Below, in pieces: positions 7,785-13,845 of a DNA stretch of 13,845 nt (positions are counted from its first letter, which is position 1; the number at the start of each line of letters is the position of its first letter). A program made the position numbers and the translations under genes. Origin of the DNA: Psychrosphaera sp. (GTDB lineage Bacteria > Pseudomonadota > Gammaproteobacteria > Enterobacterales > Alteromonadaceae); assembly GCA_028098005.1 (NCBI GenBank), contig JAOHFM010000042.1, forward strand, positions 1 through 13,845, in the 5' to 3' direction. Below the pieces are notes generated by a model. It made no database searches, was not told where the DNA came from, and saw nothing but the letters and a program-made list of their open reading frames with translations.

Positions 7785-7800
7785 GCATCAAAGTCCGGCA

Positions 7801-7828
7801 ATTATACTGTGCGAATGCCTAAGGTAAA
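7801..7828 (-). promoter_or_regulatory. Promoter of the tRNA-Trp gene
   Basis: On the minus strand a perfect TATAAT (7801-7806) is preceded, after 16 bases, by TTTACC (7823-7828), four of six -35 matches. The discriminator region after the -10 reads TGCCGGAC, GC-rich as is common in stable-RNA promoters under stringent control. The -10 ends 16 bases before the mature tRNA 5' end. Confidence 0.75.
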
Positions 7829-7924
7829 GAGTAAATTTGATTTATTTTACGGTTTATCGCTCGTTCGGACGTTTAATGTACAAACCAACTGTTAAAACTA
7901 AAACCAATTTTAGTAGCTCTGCGT

Positions 7925-7930
7925 TATAAT
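7925..7930 (+). promoter_or_regulatory. Possible -10 box of rlmA
   Basis: A perfect TATAAT lies 33 bases before the rlmA ATG, in the right orientation. The bases 16-18 upstream (around ACCAAT) do not resemble a -35 box, so either an activator or another promoter may be involved. Confidence 0.4.
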
Positions 7931-7963
7931 TGCCTTGTCTTTGAATTATTTGAATAAGTTTTT

Positions 7964-8785
7964 ATGCCTGAACACGCTAAATTTACCTGCCCTATCTGCT
8001 CTTCTTCATTAGGGAAAGAGGGACAAACATTAAGATGTTCAAATAATCATGCTTTTGATTATGCCAAAGAAGGTTACGTTAATTTATTACCCGTGCAGCT
8101 AAAAAAGTCTCTTCAACCAGGTGACGACTTAAGTATGGTCGTAGCACGAAGAGAGTTTCTACAGTTAGGTCACTATGAGTTTATGCGTAGCAAGTTAATA
8201 GAGCTTGTTGCTGAGTTATCACCTAATACCATTGTTGATTTAGGATGCGGTGAAGGTTACTACACAAGTGAAGTTAAAAAACAGATGGACGATAAAGCCG
8301 TTTACGGTTTTGATATTTCCAAATCTGCCGTGAAATATGCCGCCAAGAGAAACAAGCAAGTTCACTATGCCGTAGCAACAAATGCTCACGTGCCATTAGC
8401 TACAGACAGTGTAGACTTAGTCATGAACGTTTTCGCACCTCTTATTGGCAAAGAGTGTCAGCGCATTTTAGTGGAGCAAGGGAAAATATTATCCGTTTCA
8501 CCTGGCCCGCATCATCTATTTGAAATTAAGCAGGTCATTTACCCTACTGCCGATTTACATGAAGCGCCTAAAGCACCAGATATGTTTGAGTTAGAAAAAC
8601 ATGATTCGGTTAGAATGAAAATTCAAATTACTGAAGAAGCGGACCTCAGTAATTTATTGACGATGACGCCTTTTGGATGGAAAACGTCAGAAGAAAATTT
8701 AACAACACTAAAAGCAAAAATCCCTTTTGCCGTTACACTGGATTTTGTTATCTCTACATTCAAACAATTACCGCTAACAAACTGA
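7964..8785 (+). CDS. rlmA: 23S rRNA (guanine(745)-N(1))-methyltransferase
   Basis: Methylates N1 of G745 in helix 35 of 23S rRNA with S-adenosylmethionine. The 273 residues match E. coli RlmA (269). An N-terminal zinc site is formed by Cys9, Cys12, Cys25 and His29, in the family spacing. It is followed by the signature [13 protein letters not shown], which is nearly identical to the E. coli protein. The SAM-binding loop [10 protein letters not shown] starts at Asp92, and TPFGW near the C-terminus is also conserved. ATG at 7964 has only a weak ribosome site (GAATAAG). It stands divergently from the tRNA-Trp gene, and the exported peroxiredoxin follows after 55 bp on the same strand. It is the only complete gene here ending in TGA; the next in-frame stop, TAA at 8807-8809, would add eight residues if TGA were read through. 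Confidence 0.95.
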   Translation: MPEHAKFTCPICSSSLGKEGQTLRCSNNHAFDYAKEGYVNLLPVQLKKSLQPGDDLSMVVARREFLQLGHYEFMRSKLIELVAELSPNTIVDLGCGEGYYTSEVKKQMDDKAVYGFDISKSAVKYAAKRNKQVHYAVATNAHVPLATDSVDLVMNVFAPLIGKECQRILVEQGKILSVSPGPHHLFEIKQVIYPTADLHEAPKAPDMFELEKHDSVRMKIQITEEADLSNLLTMTPFGWKTSEENLTTLKAKIPFAVTLDFVISTFKQLPLTN

Positions 8786-8840
8786 TCGACCAAGGTTATT
8801 ACTACGTAAACCTGTCAGATTATTAATAAGGAAACGCAAT

Positions 8841-9371
8841 ATGTTACAAAGACTATTAAGTACTATCGCACTAACTTCGGCATTGTTATTTAGTGTCACA
8901 ACGTTTGCGTCGCTAAAAGTTGGAGATCAGGCCCCTGATTTCACAATGAAAGGAAGCGACGGAAAAACCTATTCACTATCTGATTACAAAGGAAAACAAA
9001 ACGTTGTTTTAGCTTGGTTTCCAAAAGCATTCACATCGGGCTGTACCATTGAATGTAAATCGTTAGCGGAAAACGGACATTTACTTAAAGAGTTTAATGC
9101 TCAATATTTTATGGCAAGTACAGATGACGCGTCAGACAATGAGCGATTTGCGCAAGAAACTAAAGCCGACTTTCCTTTATTAAGCGACCCTGAAGGCGAA
9201 GTAGCCGATGCTTACGACGTTAGCTTTATGGGATATGCAAAGCGTCATACGTTTTACATCGACAAAACAGGTAAAATTGTGATGATTGATAAAAACGTGC
9301 GCCCAGCTAAATCAGCTGAAGACATGGCAAAGTATATGAAAATGTTAAGTTTTGAGGTAGTAAGTGACTAA
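8841..9371 (+). CDS. Exported peroxiredoxin (AhpC/TSA-Bcp type)
   Basis: Thiol peroxidase that would reduce hydrogen peroxide or organic peroxides. Residues 1-23 are a classic signal peptide ([19 protein letters not shown], cut before Ser24), so the enzyme probably acts in the periplasm. The mature part begins KVGDQAPDF, the usual N-terminal motif of the family. The active site is PKAFTSGC at 61-68 with Thr65 and peroxidatic Cys68; a second cysteine at Cys72 (C-x3-C) may be the resolving residue, one position closer than the C-x4-C of classical Bcp. [12 protein letters not shown] follows as in Bcp/AhpC proteins. ATG at 8841 has AAGGAA nine bases upstream. The last eight bases overlap the next gene, a methyltransferase, so translation of the two is likely coupled. 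The periplasmic reductant is not encoded here. Stop codon is TAA. Confidence 0.88.
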   Translation: MLQRLLSTIALTSALLFSVTTFASLKVGDQAPDFTMKGSDGKTYSLSDYKGKQNVVLAWFPKAFTSGCTIECKSLAENGHLLKEFNAQYFMASTDDASDNERFAQETKADFPLLSDPEGEVADAYDVSFMGYAKRHTFYIDKTGKIVMIDKNVRPAKSAEDMAKYMKMLSFEVVSD

Positions 9372-10101
9372 TCACTTATGCCCACTGTGCGACCATGAAA
9401 AGGTCGCACACTATTTCACTGACAAAAAACGTGATTATCTGCAATGCCAACAATGTTTGTTGGTTTTTGTTCCTCCCGAATTTCACCTATCAACATCTAA
9501 TGAAAAGTCAGAGTATGACAAACATGAAAATCAGCTTGAAGATTTTGGCTACTTAACCTTTTTGAGTCGATTAGCTAAACCTCTGTTAACCGATTTAATT
9601 AACCCTGACTTTGCCAATGAGTTTGCCTCCCGCCCTGCTAAATCTGCTTCTGGCTCAGATTTAAATAACATACTGCTGAACAAAAAGAAAAGAGCACTCG
9701 CTGGTTTGGATTTTGGTTGCGGACCTGGACCTGCGCTAGCATTTGAGCTTAGAAGACTTGGCTTAAACATTAGCGAATACGATATTTATTACGCCGACGA
9801 TAAGTCACTACTGAACAAGCAGTATGACTTCATAACCTGTACAGAAGTGGTTGAACACTTTAATAGACCAAGTAAAGAGATTAGCCAACTGATTAATATG
9901 ATAGCGCCTGGCGGACTTCTAGCAATTATGACCAAGCTTGTCATCGATAAACAACGTTTTGCGAATTGGCACTATAAAAACGATCCTACCCATATCAGTT
10001 TTTTCAGCCAACAAACCTTTGAGTTTGTCGCAAATAAGTTTGGCTTAACTTTAGAATTTGTAGATAAGGATGTTATCTTTTTGAAGAAGCCCAAATCATA
10101 G
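9364..10101 (+). CDS. Zinc-ribbon class I SAM-dependent methyltransferase
   Basis: A 245-residue cytoplasmic protein. Cys6, Cys9, Cys28 and Cys31 form two CxxC pairs, a predicted zinc ribbon. A class I methyltransferase core follows, of the Methyltransf_23 type: SAM loop LDFGCGPGP from Leu115, acidic YDIYY after strand 2, then CTEVVEHF and [14 protein letters not shown]. The [15 protein letters not shown] segment near the C-terminus is typical of this group. Residues 78-110, between the ribbon and the core, look like a charged insertion. The substrate is unknown. The start is GTG at 9364, eight bases inside the peroxiredoxin gene; the frame then reaches Cys6 quickly, and a later start would cut the zinc ribbon. 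Translational coupling to the peroxiredoxin is likely, although the two products should be in different compartments. Stop codon is TAG, 30 bp before the convergent DUF2750 gene. Confidence 0.85.
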   Translation: MTNHLCPLCDHEKVAHYFTDKKRDYLQCQQCLLVFVPPEFHLSTSNEKSEYDKHENQLEDFGYLTFLSRLAKPLLTDLINPDFANEFASRPAKSASGSDLNNILLNKKKRALAGLDFGCGPGPALAFELRRLGLNISEYDIYYADDKSLLNKQYDFITCTEVVEHFNRPSKEISQLINMIAPGGLLAIMTKLVIDKQRFANWHYKNDPTHISFFSQQTFEFVANKFGLTLEFVDKDVIFLKKPKS

Positions 10102-10131
10102 ACTTAGGCTTTTGACTCAAGCTGTATTGCT

Positions 10132-10533
10132 CTAGCGGTGTTGTTGCTTTCGTTTTTGTTGTTCTAATTCGTCTTCCAATTCAAATGGCTCAAGCACAAT
10201 GCCATCCTCGTCAGGGATTGGAAATGCAACGATTAGCAACTCGTCATCTTCCAAACCATGACTCCACTTTTTTTGCCAATCTTTTAATGAAATGGCTTTG
10301 GGTTCAAAACCGTTCCAATCACCCGTTGCCCATTCGTGAGCAAACTCAAAATGTGGCCAAACTGGAATGCAGTCTTCATCATCGGTAGTAAGCATCACAG
10401 CGCCATGCTCATCAGTTAAAATCCAAACCTGCTGCTGTTCCAGTATTTGCATTAATAAGTATTTTAAACGCTTATCTTGGTTCCAGCTTTTGATTTCAAC
10501 AAATCGATTTGGATCTAGTTTAGTTTCTGTCAT
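10132..10533 (-). CDS. DUF2750 domain protein
   Basis: A 133-residue soluble, acidic protein of unknown function. The central stretch VWILTDEHGAVMLTTDDEDC (36-55) followed by IPVWPHFEFAHEWATGDW and the later PKAISLKDWQKKW match the conserved pattern I associate with DUF2750. The last 20 residues are highly charged (Glu/Asp, then Gln/Lys/Arg) and probably disordered. ATG at 10533 has AAGGTG six bases upstream. It lies 28 bp downstream of the membrane protein gene on the same strand, so the two are probably one unit. It ends convergently with the methyltransferase gene and no clear terminator is visible between them. Stop codon is TAG. Confidence 0.78.
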   Translation of the reverse strand: MTETKLDPNRFVEIKSWNQDKRLKYLLMQILEQQQVWILTDEHGAVMLTTDDEDCIPVWPHFEFAHEWATGDWNGFEPKAISLKDWQKKWSHGLEDDELLIVAFPIPDEDGIVLEPFELEDELEQQKRKQQHR

Positions 10534-10561
10534 ACATCACCTTTTTAATGTCTATAAGTCA

Positions 10562-11275
10562 TTATAGGCGATTTTGCTCGCCGACTTCATTAAAACTTGG
10601 TTGAGCTTGTTCTAAGGTGAACACTCTATTTATCAGTAAAAAATGTGCGGCAAGCAACAAATGAAAAATTGCCATGCTTAAATCATCACTAATGTGCAGT
10701 GCTGTGGATGCTGGAACTAACAAAAGCGTGACAATTGATAAGTAAACTAAACCTTTTTCTTTAGCAACTAAAGAAAACAGAACAAACCCAACAACAATGC
10801 TCACATCGGTGATCAGCTTATTCGTTTCAATGGAAAAACTAATGGTTAGAAAATTGAACGTAAGTAAGAATATCATCGCGCCTTTGGCTATTTTAACTAC
10901 CCCTTGTTTAGATAACTGGCCATTGGCTAATTCCTTTCTTGTGCTTAAATTTGATGAGCTTTCTGCATCGCCAATAGCGCTATAACTAGATCGACTTCTT
11001 GCGTAGGACAACATTACCATGGGTAAACTAAATACATAGATTACCATTGCAAACTTTGCACTAATTAACGAAAGAAAATCGTGAGCGGGAACAATTTGAT
11101 TTATGCCAGCAAAACGGGCTGCTCCAAATGAAGCTGTAATAACTATAAACAGCAAAGCCATCGTTAAAAGTGGTCTAAAGGGCGACTCAAAAGAGCTCGA
11201 TTTATTTACATTAATAACGAAAGCCAATAATGAAAATATTAAAATCAATTCACCAAGTGTATCTAAGTAAGCCAT
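10562..11275 (-). CDS. Unrecognised membrane protein, about seven spans
   Basis: I do not recognise this 237-residue protein. It has about seven hydrophobic segments (near residues 8-24, 35-55, 67-90, 131-149, 155-170, 174-191 and 199-218). Between spans 3 and 4 is a Ser-rich polar loop (92-125), probably cytoplasmic. Polar residues that could bind a metal or substrate cluster near membrane ends: His65-Asp66, His194, Asp197-Asp198, and His205 and His211 in the last span. This is loosely reminiscent of seven-span hydrolases with His/Asp metal sites, but the HxxxH pattern of those is absent and the match is not claimed. ATG at 11275 has GGAG eight bases upstream. It is probably cotranscribed with the DUF2750 gene. 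Upstream lies a hairpin, then a TATAAT box at the end of the TonB-receptor gene. Stop codon is TAA. Confidence 0.7.
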   Translation of the reverse strand: MAYLDTLGELILIFSLLAFVINVNKSSSFESPFRPLLTMALLFIVITASFGAARFAGINQIVPAHDFLSLISAKFAMVIYVFSLPMVMLSYARSRSSYSAIGDAESSSNLSTRKELANGQLSKQGVVKIAKGAMIFLLTFNFLTISFSIETNKLITDVSIVVGFVLFSLVAKEKGLVYLSIVTLLLVPASTALHISDDLSMAIFHLLLAAHFLLINRVFTLEQAQPSFNEVGEQNRL

Positions 11276-11295
11276 ACACTGTACTCCATTTTATG

Positions 11296-11321
11296 AAAAT
11301 GCGGCCCCTTCTTGGAGCCGC
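11296..11321 (-). terminator. GC-rich hairpin after the TonB-receptor gene
   Basis: On the minus strand GCGGCTCC and GGGGCCGC (11314-11321 and 11301-11308) pair over eight bases with one T-G pair and a five-base loop AAGAA, then ATTTT follows. It starts 31 bp after the receptor stop. The T run is short, so termination may be partial. It also lies inside the leader of the membrane protein gene if the TATAAT at 11336-11341 is used. Confidence 0.6.
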
Positions 11322-11335
11322 TATTTGTTGTACCT

Positions 11336-11341
11336 ATTATA
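11336..11341 (-). promoter_or_regulatory. Possible -10 box of the membrane protein-DUF2750 unit
   Basis: A perfect TATAAT on the minus strand lies between the TonB-receptor stop and the hairpin. The best hexamer upstream, TGGAAT with a 16-base spacer, is a poor -35 and lies inside the receptor's last codons. A transcript would start near 11329 and include the hairpin. Confidence 0.4.
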
Positions 11342-11352
11342 GAAGTGCTTGA

Positions 11353-13815
11353 CTAAAATTCCATTCCAAATTCAAAACCGTACATCCTAGGCAATCCCGG
11401 TGTCGCAATAGGAGAACCTAGCGCCATCGCTTGGCCACCAGTTTGAATTAAATACTTTTCGTCAGTTAGATTATTTATATAAAATGCTGCGTAAATTGGG
11501 TGGTTATCGCTCTGCCAATTAATACGCGTATTTATTAGACTGTAACCCGAAATTCTATTGTCTTCATTTAATCCGGTTACAGAGCCTGGCTCAAAAGGTA
11601 ACACTGGCAATGCAGGTCCTTCTACGCCTTGAGTTCTCTCACCTGTGTCGGCGTAACTAACATGGAGGTTAAATTGACCATCTAGACCTTCAAAGAAATA
11701 GTCTACACGAATATTACTTTGGTCTTCTGGCATGCCTGAAATAGGCTCACCAACTCGACCGTCATTAATATCTTCGCCCTCAAAGAAATCCCACTTAGTG
11801 TACTCAGCAATCGTTTTTCCGTAATTTGCCGTAACAATAAGATCTGGAGTAACTTGAATTACAGTTTCGATATCGTAACCTTCGCCTTCCGCATCTACGT
11901 TACGCAAGTTATACGTTGGAATTGGCGAGCCAAATAACTCTAGCTGTTGAAGGTTCTTATAATTGTATTCAAAAGCAGAAACATTAAGCCTAATGCGGTT
12001 ATTTAACCATGAAGATTTAAAGCCGACTTCTGTGTTTGTGACGGTCTCTTCTTTCACAGGTGGCGCTTTACCTACGCCATTAAATCCGCCAGACTTAAAG
12101 CCTTCCGCGTATGACGCAAATGTCATGAAAGTATCAGTCCACTTATAATCAACAACAACACGAGGCGTCCACTTGTCCCAACTTTCTTCCTGACGAGCAT
12201 CTTCTGGTTGGAAAGCAACGGCCAATGGCACATCGCCAAGAACCTCTCCGTTCATATTTTCAAATGGCACGTAATAGCTATTTTGTGGCGCCGAAAATAG
12301 TTTAAAGTTCTTGTCGTCATAGGTGTAACGCAATCCAAATGTTAAATCTAATTTATCAGTTGCCGCATAGGTGCCATCAAAATAAGCCGCAAAACTTGAG
12401 GTAGTTGCGTGATGATAAAAACGTTCTTCGTGCTGACCAAAAACTTTAGTAATATTTGCATTAATTAAGTCTTGTCCAACAGTACCTTGAGCTGTTTCAA
12501 AATCCTGACCGGCCATCATTCGACGTTGGATCTCTAAACCAATGGTTTGTTGTGCTTCCAACGGACCTAGTGTCATATATGAACCCGCGACACCTTGCCC
12601 GAATGGAAAGTCAGGTAAAATACGAGGATCTAGACCAAGTTGCACAATCGCTAACGCATCGAAACTTAATGTATTAAAGTTAGCAACTACATCTTGCTCG
12701 ATATCTTCATAAAAGTACGTTGCACCGGCCGTCCACTTAAAGTCACCTTCCGAGCTGACTACTCTAAATTCTTGGCTAAATTGACTTTGGTCTTCATCTA
12801 ATAAACTTTCAAAGTAAGCTCGCTGCATGGCAGAGCCATCGTCTTCCATTGCATTGTATCGTTCAAACTGTCTATAGCCAGTTATGGAGGTATAAGTTAA
12901 ACCGTCCGCAAAGTAGTTCACTTCAGCAGAAACACCACCAGCCTGACGTGTTTCTTTCCCTTCAAAATCAAATTCAATTGGGGCAAATGGGTCGCCACTA
13001 CCATAAGAGGTGTTGAGTGTAACCGCTGGTCTTCCCTGTTGATGAGTGTCGTTTACATCGCCTCTAAATATCACCTCAACGTCATCTGCAGCCTGCCATA
13101 ATAAAGCACCGCGAGCTGACCAATCTCTTTGATTGCCGTATTTTTCTTCGCTGTCTTTAATATCTAAATAACCACCTCGGTGGTTTGAATTAAAGCTGCC
13201 TCTAAAAGACAGCTCTTCATTTATTTGTGTATTAGCCCAAAGTTCTACTTTACGCTTATTATATTCACCAACTGTAAATTTGATGCCACCTTCATTATCG
13301 TCGGTTGGGTTTTTAGTAATAATATGAATAGCACCCGCCGCAGAGTTCCTGCCAAATAAAGTACCTTGTGGCCCTTTTAAAACTTCGACCCTTTCAACAT
13401 CATTAAAGTTAAGGTTTGATGTACCTCGACGCCCTACATACACACCATCAATATACACGGCAACAGCTGCGTCTAAACCAATGCCCATGTCGTTTGTTGT
13501 TATACCGCGAATATTAAAAGTGGTTTGTGTTGCCGTAGCATTGTTCGTCTCTAACCCAGGAGTAATAAGACCAAGATCATTAGCACTTTGAATACCCATT
13601 TTTTCTATATCAGCTTCACCAAACGCAGTAATGGTGATGGGAACATCCTGAATACTTTCAACCCGTTTTTGGGCGCTAACTTCGATAACTTCTAAGCCGG
13701 ATTTTTTTTCTGGATCTTCATCCATGGCGTAAGCACCTGAAGCTAACAATGAAAAAACAACTGCAAGTGACAATTTACTTTTCTTAAAGCTAACTACTGA
13801 AGAATTATTTAACAT
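11353..13815 (-). CDS. TonB-dependent outer-membrane receptor
   Basis: An 820-residue outer-membrane transporter driven by TonB-ExbBD. Residues 1-30 are a signal peptide (core LSLAVVFSLLASGAYA, cut before Met31). A TonB box-like EVIEVSAQK follows at 42-50. The plug domain covers about 52-165 and shows QDVPITITAF, FNIRGI, YIDGVYVGR and the family signature VERVEVLKGPQGTLFGRNSAAGAIHIITK. The remaining 650 residues form the beta-barrel, with RGSF, FRGDV and TFGLRYTYDD strands, a YAEGFKSGGFNG segment, and the typical barrel end YGFEFGMEF with a terminal Phe. The substrate (siderophore, vitamin, sugar or other) cannot be inferred; no transport or enzyme genes that would tell are adjacent. ATG at 13815 has CCAGGA nine bases upstream; the promoter lies mostly outside the window. 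Stop codon is TAG. Confidence 0.93.
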   Translation of the reverse strand: MLNNSSVVSFKKSKLSLAVVFSLLASGAYAMDEDPEKKSGLEVIEVSAQKRVESIQDVPITITAFGEADIEKMGIQSANDLGLITPGLETNNATATQTTFNIRGITTNDMGIGLDAAVAVYIDGVYVGRRGTSNLNFNDVERVEVLKGPQGTLFGRNSAAGAIHIITKNPTDDNEGGIKFTVGEYNKRKVELWANTQINEELSFRGSFNSNHRGGYLDIKDSEEKYGNQRDWSARGALLWQAADDVEVIFRGDVNDTHQQGRPAVTLNTSYGSGDPFAPIEFDFEGKETRQAGGVSAEVNYFADGLTYTSITGYRQFERYNAMEDDGSAMQRAYFESLLDEDQSQFSQEFRVVSSEGDFKWTAGATYFYEDIEQDVVANFNTLSFDALAIVQLGLDPRILPDFPFGQGVAGSYMTLGPLEAQQTIGLEIQRRMMAGQDFETAQGTVGQDLINANITKVFGQHEERFYHHATTSSFAAYFDGTYAATDKLDLTFGLRYTYDDKNFKLFSAPQNSYYVPFENMNGEVLGDVPLAVAFQPEDARQEESWDKWTPRVVVDYKWTDTFMTFASYAEGFKSGGFNGVGKAPPVKEETVTNTEVGFKSSWLNNRIRLNVSAFEYNYKNLQQLELFGSPIPTYNLRNVDAEGEGYDIETVIQVTPDLIVTANYGKTIAEYTKWDFFEGEDINDGRVGEPISGMPEDQSNIRVDYFFEGLDGQFNLHVSYADTGERTQGVEGPALPVLPFEPGSVTGLNEDNRISGYSLINTRINWQSDNHPIYAAFYINNLTDEKYLIQTGGQAMALGSPIATPGLPRMYGFEFGMEF

Positions 13816-13845
13816 CTTAATTTCCTGGGATTATTTTTTTTATAT

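Noticed and set aside
7707..7895. 62-codon plus-strand open frame over the tRNA-Trp gene
   Set aside because: Most of it is the reverse complement of the tRNA; such frames are a well-known false gene call.
10102..10131. Terminator between the convergent methyltransferase and DUF2750 genes
   Set aside because: No stem of more than four bases with a T run could be found in the 30-bp gap.

Overview
This window looks like chromosomal DNA of an AT-rich, probably marine gammaproteobacterium. The ArgS, RF3, RlmA, HolD and RimI proteins are close in length and motifs to those of Escherichia coli, and the order holD-rimI-(other gene)-prfC recalls the E. coli chromosome. An 820-residue TonB-dependent receptor and a zinc-ribbon methyltransferase suggest an Alteromonadales-like host. 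That placement is inference; no phylogeny was run. No insertion sequence, integrase, CRISPR array or phage gene was seen.

Left part (1-4434), all minus strand: a partial membrane-anchored alpha/beta hydrolase runs off the left edge. A 227-bp gap follows, holding the argS terminator and a short hexamer repeat. Then come argS (arginyl-tRNA synthetase) and prfC (release factor 3), 16 bp apart and probably transcribed together from a promoter with a perfect TATAAT in front of prfC.

Middle (4435-7963): a plus-strand gene for a fused multi-membrane-span/spermidine-synthase-fold protein lies between prfC and the convergent holD-rimI pair, where E. coli has yjjG. Upstream of holD is a 477-bp stretch without protein genes. 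It carries a complete tRNA-Trp(CCA) gene with its own promoter and terminator, and a decayed tRNA-Trp copy.

Right part (7964-13845): a plus-strand run of rlmA (23S rRNA G745 methyltransferase), an exported peroxiredoxin and a methyltransferase whose GTG start overlaps the peroxiredoxin stop. These converge on a minus-strand set: a DUF2750 protein, an unrecognised seven-span membrane protein, and a TonB-dependent receptor separated from them by a strong hairpin.

Most of the window is housekeeping: translation, termination, replisome assembly, and tRNA and rRNA function. I do not see a clear new multi-gene system. The points most worth a second look are the tRNA-Trp, which has A24 (the base of the Hirsh UGA suppressor) and a G27-A43 mismatch; its decayed neighbour; the marked preference for TAG stops in this window (6 of 11 complete genes, only one TGA); the hairpin inside the probable leader of the unrecognised membrane protein; and that membrane protein itself.
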